Part shown: piece after piece, positions 22,290 to 30,161 of the stretch
Layout: every line of letters begins with the position of its first letter
How positions within the stretch are numbered: the stretch's first letter is position 1
Assembly: GCA_001600455.1 (NCBI GenBank)
Contig: BCKC01000005.1
Coordinates: 3,658,001 to 3,722,000 of the forward strand
DNA: 64,000 nt
DNA from: Endocalyx cinctus
Taxonomy: Eukaryota; Ascomycota; Sordariomycetes; Amphisphaeriales; Apiosporaceae
Direction of reading: 5' to 3'
Notes under the pieces: generated by a model
Told to the model about the DNA's origin: nothing
Database searches by the model: none
Seen by the model: only the letters and a program-made list of their open reading frames with translations
Translations under genes and position numbers: made by a program

Positions 22290-24132
22290 ATGGAGACCAA
22301 ATTATACTCGTTTATTTCCGATAAGGATGGCTTCATCTTACAGAATGCTACGCATTCAACTGTCACACTCACCGTTGCTCTCGTTGGCCTGACAGCTGTA
22401 AGTATTTTCGGTGATTTTTTACCAAGCTTATGTGTATGATTTCCAGGAAGAAGAGGGTGAAGATTGCTGACTTATTCTAGTATATTTTCTATCTCTTGGC
22501 GTATATAGTCTATAACCTCTTCTTTCACCCCCTTGCCAAGTTTCCTGGTCCTTGGCTTCATGCGGCAACACCAATACCCTACGTCCTCGCTCAGATTCGA
22601 GGACGGTTACCGTTTATTTTTAAACCCCTGCATGAAAAGTATGGGGATGTCGTTCGTGTACACCCGAACGAACTATCGTTCAATTGCGAGGAAGCATGGA
22701 GAGATATTTACTCGCTTCGGCCGGGTCGGACACCAATTACCAAAGTACCAGGCCTGACGAAACCGTCACATGAGGGCGTGTACAATGTAGTTACCACTAC
22801 CAACGTAGCTGACCATAAGCGTTATCGCTCTACTCTGAATCCGGCCTTCTCTGAAAAAAATCTCCGAAAGCAGGAGCCAATTGTGATGACATACGTGTCT
22901 TTATTACTCATGAAGCTGCGGTCAAAGGTTGCGGCTGAGCCAGAGCAGCCACAAGATCTGATTCTATGGCTAAACTGGATGGCATTTGACATGATCGGAG
23001 ATCTGACGTTTGGCGATTCCTTCAACAGTCTCTCGGAGGAGAGGAGTCACCCGTGGATGGCCAATATGTTCGACTCTTTTCGTTTCAACCTCTACTCGCG
23101 AGCGGCGAGTCAACTGCCGCATATAGCGCCTCTCCTGCGGTATTGGTTTATACCCTCTAAAATGGCGGCGCAGGGAAAACAGCACGCTTCATTTACCGGC
23201 GACAAAGTCAATCAACGGATGGCCATGGACGCGCAGAGAGACGATCTCATGAGCTGCGTCTTGCCGTACGACGAGACCAAAACCAAGATGAGCCTCCCCG
23301 AGATCCGCAACACCTACGGAACTCTTATCATAGCCGGGAGCGAGACGACCGCGACGACTCTGGCGTTTACCGTTTGGTGGCTCTGCAAGCACCGAGATAG
23401 CATGGAGAAGCTCTGTTCGGAGATTCGCGAAAGATTCACTAGCGGGGAGAAAATTACAATTTCTTCAACCACATCACTAACATACTTGAACGCTGTTCTG
23501 AACGAGAGTATGCGGATTCAACCCGCGGCTCCAGCTTCGCAACCTCGTTGGACGCCGAAAGGGGGCGAGACCATCGCGGGACGAGTGGTTCCTGGTCAGG
23601 TATGTCTATTCCAGGGTTATTGACATCTTCGACTCTTCCCTTTTCATTGTTCATTTCCAATGGCCCTGCTAACTCTGGGATATTGTGCGGGCATAGACTA
23701 TAATAGCAATTCCGCCGGTCTGCATGTATCACGATGCCAGGTATTTTCGAGATCCACTCAAGTTCGCCCCTGAGCGCTGGCTTGGTGACGAAAGGTACAA
23801 GAATGATAACAGGGCTATATTCCAGCCATTCTCTACGGGTCCGCGCAGCTGTATCGGTCGAAAGTAGGTTGTGACACTCTCTGAAACCTGTCCAAAACAA
23901 AAATCCACGGTTTGTATTAATACCTAAAGATGGTTGCTAACACCACTTTTATTACAGTTTGGCAATGAACGAGATGAGAGTGGTACTTTCTCGTCTTATT
24001 TGGAATTTTGATATAGAGCTCGCCCCCGAAGGCGAAAACTGGGCCGAACAACTGAAGATCTACGTACTGTGGGAAAAGACGCCATTCTGGGTCAAGCTCA
24101 AGGCTGTAAATAATGTCAAAGCCTCAAACTGA
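22290..24132 (+). CDS. Cytochrome P450 monooxygenase 2
   Basis: ER-anchored monooxygenase. Four exons (22290-22397, 22481-23599, 23697-23863, 23958-24132) join in frame to 522 residues. The N-terminus has a membrane anchor split by the first intron, then [11 protein letters not shown]. The I-helix reads AGSETTATT (canonical acid-threonine pair), the K-helix NESMR, then PERW and the heme loop [12 protein letters not shown] with Cys461. The C-terminal exon begins [15 protein letters not shown]. Unlike P450-1, all oxygen-activation residues are standard. It resembles trichothecene C-15-hydroxylase-type fungal P450s in overall style; the substrate is not readable. Confidence 0.94.
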
Positions 24133-24644
24133 AGCATTGTGTTACTTCGGTAGTTAATATTTAGCTGGAATCATGCAAGTACGGTTAAATAGTCATAGTA
24201 TACCTAGACACTCAATATTTAGATTTTGTGTTAAAAACGTGGGGGGACCGGAGTCTCTTCCGTACCATTTAGATCGCGCATTACTGTCCAAGTACTTATG
24301 CTTGAAAATCTCTTTGCGTCGTGCCGTTCATATTGCGTCGGTGGCTTCATCAATATATGCATGCAGTATTCATTTGTGCACCGCCTCCATTTTCGGCCCT
24401 GCACATCACGGAACCAAAATATGTCCATATTCGCCGTCAAGCTCTATCTAATTCATGAGCCGTTTAACACGATCCAATAGAAGGCGGTCGAAACCTAATC
24501 TAGTTACATGCAGCTGTACCTATCTATATGTACCTACTGCTTTATCATAATAGCTAACTGCAGCCAAATTGAGCATGTTGAGCGAGTTACCCCACCGTAC
24601 CAAAGATCAACATCCCTTAGCCATAAGTCGGGTTACTTCTTACG
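24133..24644. other. Gene-free spacer downstream of P450-2
   Basis: No coding signal beyond short random frames. The segment leads into the left arm of an inverted repeat at 24645. Confidence 0.45.
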
Positions 24645-24741
24645 GGAGGTGAGCTTGCAGCCCACAGAACGTCCTGAGTTTACAATTTTTATTGTGTTAC
24701 AGGGAAAAGATAAGATAAGAAAACGACAGGGTTTTTTAAAG
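24645..24741 (+). repeat. Left arm of a 97-bp inverted repeat flanking a transposon relic
   Basis: Read on the minus strand, this arm (from the AAAG near 24741 down to the GGAGGTGAGC end) matches 27175-27271 closely base for base, for example AAAAAACCCTGT, TGTAAACTCAGG and GGCTGCAAGCTCACC. The arms face each other across about 2.4 kb that holds the second SnoaL-like gene and a decayed piggyBac-type transposase. A short piece (TTTGTAAACTCAGGC, 24771-24785) also pairs with this arm. Confidence 0.8.
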
Positions 24742-24844
24742 ATGGTTCCGTAGACGCGTGTAGGAGACCCTTTGTAAACTCAGGCATATTAAAGAATGCA
24801 TGTCAACCGGAATTGTTTCCTACTTGGAGTTACACGCGCCCTTA

Positions 24845-24970
24845 TACGTGATGGCGGTCTGGAACCATAAGCTGACCGCGTCCGCGTACGGAGGCGTGGA
24901 GCCCGTATACGTGATGGCGATCTGGAGCCATAAGCTGACCGCGTCCGCGTACGGAGGCGTGGATGTAAGC
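24845..24970. repeat. Two-copy 63-bp tandem repeat
   Basis: The unit starting at tacgtgatggcg (24845) recurs at 24908 with only a few changes. Both copies include ctgaccgcgtccgcgtacgg. The 63-bp period equals 21 codons, and both strands stay open through it, but no start, domain or neighbour supports a gene. Confidence 0.85.
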
Positions 24971-25247
24971 CTTGGAATATTTTGCGTCCTCGTTGGCTTG
25001 TTACCAGCTGTCACTCCACCGTGGCTTACGTTACATGTTACTGGTGTAATACTGCAAAGTGTGAGAGTTAAAGCCGATCATTAGAAGGCGGTTTGAGCCT
25101 TTTAAAGACCGATCCACGCGGGTTCTTGGGGGTCTAAGCATCGTCGTGTGTTCATATTTGTTACTATTTCTTCATGCATACATTCCCCGTCGTGTCTCAG
25201 CGTATATGCACTCACCAACCACATCCCGCACAGAACTACCGGCCACC

Positions 25248-25929
25248 ATGTTGTTTCGTCGCTCGACCATACCGGTACTAGCCCTGCTAGCTAATATCTG
25301 CAGCTCGTCTCCTGTCGCTCTCACTCCTTCTATCGAGGCGGCAGGAATGGTGGAGATTGAGCAAGTGCTTCGCTTATTTTCAGTTGCCGTAGATACTAAG
25401 CAATGGGATATTCTCGATTCCGTTTTTGCTAACGATGCGATCGCCGATTTCCGTGATGGATCTGGCTTGTTACACGGCCGTCAATCTATCAAAAGTGCAC
25501 TGCAGGATGGACAGGAGGACGCCCTGAGTCAGCACTATCTGTCAACTATCACCATCAGCCTCAAGACTCGGCAGCTAGCCACGGCTAGGTCGTATCTGCA
25601 AGGGGTGTTTTTTGGAAAGGGCGCCCTGGAGAACCAAACTCTGACTACCTATGGATTGTAAGTAGCACTGTCTAATCATGCGACGCGAATCGAGTCCGAC
25701 AAAAAGCTGACAATCCTTAGTTATCTAGATACGCTTGATTACACAGCTGATGGTTGGAGGGTGACTAACAAAACACTATTAAGAACGGTAAGGGTGTGAC
25801 GCTTACCGACGACGTTGCATACAGGACTAATTTACAAACATCTTACAGGCCCGAGTGGGGAATCCTATAATCGCACAGGTGGTGGCAAGGCTATATAGTA
25901 GCACAAGTGGTGGCAAAGAAGAGAGATGA
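25248..25929 (+). CDS. Secreted SnoaL/ketosteroid-isomerase-like protein 2
   Basis: Second NTF2-fold protein of the cluster. Three exons (25248-25657, 25721-25787, 25849-25929) give 194 residues. The start has a perfect Kozak context (gccaccATG) and gives a signal peptide, LLFRR followed by a hydrophobic run to about residue 25. Segments LRLFSVAVDTKQWDILDSVFANDAIADF and GLLHGRQSIKSAL are typical of SnoaL-like domains (bile-acid-dehydratase-like group). The last intron is less certain: without splicing the protein would stop at 25800 after LLRTVRV. It is not closely similar to the first SnoaL-like protein. The gene lies between the arms of the inverted repeat at 24645/27175, so it may have arrived with or been invaded by a transposon. 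Its upstream region carries TCATGCAT at 25172, as in other cluster promoters. Confidence 0.82.
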
Positions 25930-26374
25930 TGGTAGTATCGTACTGTATTCAAGGGACTACGGCCTTCTGGTCACTATCTATGAGTGTGTGGAGGCTGTCC
26001 TAGCGAATGGTGTACGATACGATGTGATGGTCAAGATGATGAAAAGGTGAATGGGAATTGTGTGGCGGTGCAAAGGGATGACTAACGCAGAGCCTTTATT
26101 ATAATTAGTTACCCTGCAGGACTCTATGTAGTTAGTAGTTTAGTTTTTATCAACAATCATATTTTCCTGAGAATGGAACACTTTACATGTGGAATGCTCA
26201 CCAAATAAGCTTGTACAGTAATTTGCGTGGAAAGATAATATTATCGTACGGTTTCTATCTACTGTTTATTCTAGTGTTGAAGGCTTTTTTTGGGACTGGT
26301 ATCGCCGGCCGCGTTCGAAAGTAATATAGCGTTTTTAGGGTAATTTACTAGTAAAATTTGCTCCATTACCTTAT
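25930..26374. other. AT-rich gene-free stretch inside the inverted-repeat element
   Basis: No coding signal. It lies between the SnoaL-like gene and the transposase relic. Confidence 0.4.
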
Positions 26375-26908
26375 ATCGTAGACTGATATAACCGATATAA
26401 AGGAGGTGTTAATCAAGCTAATCAAACGCGAGCTAAATATACCCTTAATCATCGTATACGTTCGAAACGAGAGAAGGTTATATTTCTGAAGTTTTTATTG
26501 GAAATAGCACTTATTAATACGTATATATTACAATATAAGGCTGAAAATATCAACTGGAAACGATATAACAATTATAACAAATGGAGGAAACGCTTGATTA
26601 ATGATATCTTTACTCAATACGGGCTTTGTAGTCACCTGGGCAAACGTTTAACACCTGCAACGACCGTTATTAACACTCCAGTATAGCAGTATACCCTTAC
26701 TAAACGCGGTAAACAGAGCCCTTGTAAAGCCTGTAGCGGGTTTATCATTCTATCGCAAAAACGCATAATTCTTAGTGATGTTGATGGTAATAAAAAAAGG
26801 CCTCCATCTTCAACTTTCGGGTATTTAGAATATAATGTGGTACTCTATCACCCAAGAAGTACTAACAAATATTACTTTAAGCGATATTATGAGTATAATT
26901 TACTATAA
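26375..26908 (+). pseudogene. Decayed piggyBac-like transposase, C-terminal fragment
   Basis: One continuous frame encodes DYNRYKGGVNQANQ, matching the N-x-x-M-G-G-V-D-x-x-(D/N)-Q signature at the end of the piggyBac catalytic domain. It continues through FLKFLLEIALINTYILQ and a Cys-containing tail (KQSPCKAC). The frame is broken by TGA at 26384 and TAG at 26684, changes of the kind produced by C-to-T (RIP-like) mutation, and it stops at 26908. The N-terminal part, including the first catalytic aspartates, is absent. It is non-functional. It lies near the right arm of the inverted repeat, as expected for the 3' end of an element. Confidence 0.72.
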
Positions 26909-27174
26909 TTTGGAGACCGGATACAGAAATATGCATTTAAAGGGGGGGTTAGCCCCCTTTCTGTCTATTTAAACCGAGACCATCCGAGATGATGAAAAAC
27001 TATAGAGAATAGAACCTAACCTACTTTTTCCGAATCATTGTTCCAAATTAGCCAATAAAATGTTCTATTAATCCAAAATGACTTAAAATGAAAGGTTTTC
27101 CTGGTTTAGCGCTGCCAGAAATGGCTTAGTGGGCTTAGCGATGCTGACTCGGACCGTAAGGGGATAGCAAGACT

Positions 27175-27271
27175 CTTTAAAAAACCCTGTGGTTTTCTTG
27201 TCTTATCTTTTCTTTGTAGTACAGTAAAAATTGTAAACTCAGGCCCTTCTGTTGGCTGCAAGCTCACCTCC
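27175..27271 (-). repeat. Right arm of the 97-bp inverted repeat
   Basis: Complement of 24645-24741 with few mismatches, running from CTTTAAAAAACCCTG to AGCTCACCTCC. A further diverged copy in this same orientation lies at 32170-32235. Confidence 0.8.
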
Positions 27272-27696
27272 AGTATATTAGCCCTTCTTCATCTTTAACT
27301 TTCCCTTTTCCTTCCTTTCCTTAATTTTCACCTTTTACTACATTTTGCTTGATTTATGATAAAGATTTAGTTTCGATACCGAAAGACTAAATAGTGAAGA
27401 GAGCTATATTTCATTTTCATTTGATCATTCCGCACGTACTACCGTAATAAGCTCATACATCTAATCATTATCACGGTCACGATCCTAAAAAGGTTTCCTT
27501 CTCAAATAGTAATAACCGCTTAGTAAAGGCGTATTATTTCAACTTCGTTACATATGTTTCTTTCCATTACACCATCTCCTTAATTACTACCCCTTTTCTG
27601 CTTACTTGGCATTAGCTCCCGTCTTGGCCTTTTTCAGCCGCTTTTTATTTTTACATATAAATATTTTTACGTGCGTTGCAGTGCCAAGCAGCCAAG

Positions 27697-28877
27697 ATGG
27701 CTCTCCGCAACCCTGTCACAAGTGTGGAAAACGTAGAAAGCGTCGAGGAAGAGAGCCAGAGACAATTGGAGAAACGGCGGGTGCTGAATCGTGAAGCACA
27801 GCGACGATTTAGGTGTAAGTTCTGCAGATCTGAAAACTTCCATAATATTTACGGTATCAATACAAACAACGATTTACTATACGTGATCTCGACGTGTTAC
27901 TAAAATCTCTCATCGCTTCAACCAGTACGTCAAGCCCAGAAGCGGAGACAGGAACAGGAGCAAACTAGCTTTTTAGCCTGGCCAAGCGAGATTGACTATT
28001 ACACTACTGATAGTTATTCAGACCCATACATATCCTACAGCAGCCTCCAAAATGTGAACTACGCCCAACATGATAACCTATCCATCCAGCTACCTCCTGC
28101 CAGTCCAGCAGTGGCACCTGGGTTTCATCATGGCGCCAGCTCCAGCGCATTAGTAGAAGTTCCTCAGTCGCAGTCGCTGGAACACCTTTCCATCGGCCAT
28201 AAAGAACACTATCTGTCAGACATAGACGACCTCCTCGCCACATCCAGTGCTTTGGAACCGTCTACGTCGCTGTATGACACACAATCTTGGTGGACAGGGT
28301 CGGATACGGCCACACCGCCTTTCGCATGGTCCACTAGTCAGACGCCCCCTAAACAGCCACCACCGGATCCCATTCAGGCTTCGTCGCGTAACTCTCTTTC
28401 ACTGCGACAGGCAGATTCCGCTGGTGACTCGTATAATAATACTCGTCGGTCGAGCCTCTACCCTACTGCAAATCCACGCGAAAGCCCCGACATCATGGAG
28501 GAGTTCGGTTCTTCTTCTCAAAACAGCCTATCCGAGGCCCTTTTTCTCGCCGCAAGGAATGGGCACGGCGGGGTTATTCGAGCTCTGTGCGAGGCGGGTG
28601 CCGACTTAGACGCATTAGACGAAGACGGCAACTCGGCACTGCATTTAGCCGTGCTAGGAAAACACCAGGACGTGATATCGATATTGTTGAAGCACAAAGC
28701 GCTGCCAGATCTGCATAATTCAGATGGTCTGATTCCACTGTAGGTCTGCTTTGTCACACCATATATTCTCCGCACGACGTCAACCGATTCCTATATTAAT
28801 ATTTGACACATAATAGTACATTTGCCGCAAAGATAGGTTTCGAGGAAGGGGTACGTTTACTACTTCACGCCAAATAA
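27697..28877 (+). CDS. bZIP basic region plus ankyrin repeats (bANK, TOXE-like) transcription factor
   Basis: Likely pathway regulator in the nucleus. Three exons (27697-27814, 27926-28739, 28817-28877) give 330 residues. The first junction restores a bZIP basic region, NREAQRRFRLRQAQKRR, with no leucine zipper after it. A low-complexity Ser/Pro/Gln-rich middle follows. The C-terminus has ankyrin repeats: ALFLAARNGHGGVIRALCEAGADLDALDEDG, then NSALHLAVLGKHQDVISILLKHKALPDLHNSDG. A stop after GLIPL is removed by a gtaggt...tag intron, and the new exon adds FAAKIGFEEGVRLLLHAK, the next half repeat. The bANK architecture is that of TOXE, the HC-toxin regulator, and is often seen at secondary-metabolite clusters. 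Its place at the cluster edge fits, though it lies outside the inverted repeats. The start has a Kozak-like gccaagATGg. Confidence 0.85.
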
Positions 28878-29547
28878 TAATATAAGGAGACATTGTTGAG
28901 TACTCTGTATATACAACCTATCTCATTCGAAACGCCAAAAGGAGAGCTTTAATTGAGTATACTTATCATGTAAATAACTTCATAAATGGCTCATATATGT
29001 GTAAGTGAAGTATCATGGTTTTATATAGGTTCGGAGACTTTTGGCTGTACCGCTAAAAAATGAGTATTTAATAATACGTATTTGCCTCTAGACTAAGTTC
29101 AGGAGATGCTATATTTTATGTACTTACTCTCTTAGGGATAATTCACGCCTCTATCAAAAAAAAAAAAAACGAGCTTTCACCACTCTAATGCGCGAAGGCT
29201 TTAAAATAATAGGTCGTGTGATGGTGATGAACTGACATGCTCGCTGTGAAGGGGGTAACTTAACTGCCGTCCTACGCGTGCATGTTTTGCTCGCCGGGTG
29301 ACCAGGGCATCGCTTCGATTTCTTGCCAGTGAATTTTCAGCTCTATAACTACCTTTGTCTATAAGGTATATATGTTTTAGGTTTATTGTGCAAGCGGTAT
29401 TCGTTTTGTCCCATTATCATATTTCTTCCTGTCATTGCTATTTCTTCCTACTAAATATTCGTATGGCTCGCTGCCTCTCCCTCTTTCGGATTTCCACGGA
29501 AAATCTTTTCGATTTCTAAGAGGCTTTCATAACTGCTAGTCTACTAA
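28878..29547. other. Gene-free AT-rich spacer
   Basis: Contains an A-tract at about 29157-29169. No gene or RNA signal seen. Confidence 0.45.
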
Positions 29548-30161
29548 CTAACTTGTAGATAACCTTCGCAGAGTCAAGCTTCGCACGAGTAAGTACTGCG
29601 GCGTATCTCGGAAATGATACAAGTCAAAAGCGCATATCCTATCTAGCCTCGATGTCGGAAGCTGGTTCAAGTGGAAAATATCGTATAAAGTCATTGCTGT
29701 ATGCCACCGTTGTGGCTCGTCCAGGCTTTGGCGCACTGTCGCAACCTTAGCCCTGCAGCATAGGAGCTGTGTAATTGTTACAGCCGAGATAGTCGAACCC
29801 ACGTCTTCCGATTCTCTTTCCATCTCGGGGCCATTGGTTCTATTCTTAAGGCAATATGTATGAGCACGTGAATGTAATGATGTATGAATGGTGTAGGGTG
29901 ATGTGCCCGGCTCGGGTAATAACGTAGGCCCACCTAAGAATGACTCCAAGACGTCAAGACACTCCTGGGTATTGTTCCGCGCAATAAATGCCTGGGTGGG
30001 TAATTTCCGTGCGTCGAGAAGGATTAACAGCGATACTTCACACTTGTAGGCTGCGAGAGAGCGAAACTGAATACGTATTAGTTATTATCATTCTCTTATA
30101 AGCAAGGTGAAAGGCTACTCTGATAAGCTCGTGACATGTTTCTTTGCGCGTTACTCGACAT
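29548..30161 (-). CDS. Hypothetical small protein (two-exon model, weak)
   Basis: Not recognised. An open minus-strand frame from 30050 to 29548 begins in sensible protein-like sequence (TYKCEVSLLILLDARKLP, then AFIARNNTQECLDVLESFLGG) and becomes low in character toward its end. It can be joined in phase to a short upstream exon (30119-30161) starting MSSNAQRN, using a weak gtagcc donor, a CTAAT branch site and a cgcag acceptor, for 181 residues. It may be a gene fragment whose later introns I cannot see, or chance. Confidence 0.25.

Larger units (their letters stand above)
24645..27271. mobile_element. Putative piggyBac-type element or its remains, carrying a SnoaL-like gene
   Basis: Two 97-bp inverted arms enclose 2.6 kb with a piggyBac-type transposase relic and an apparently intact SnoaL-like gene. 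I could not find a clear TTAA target duplication at the ends, so the true borders are uncertain. Alternatives are a nested insertion or two unrelated copies of a dispersed repeat in opposite orientation. Confidence 0.5.

Noticed and set aside
24800..25084. 94-codon frame across the 63-bp tandem repeat
   Set aside because: Both strands are open there and no domain or start context supports a gene; kept as a repeat only.
25788..25800. Alternative end of SnoaL-like protein 2 at 25800 without the last intron
   Set aside because: Possible, but the spliced form has good donor and acceptor signals and gives a family-like VGNPIIAQ end; left as lower-confidence part of the model.
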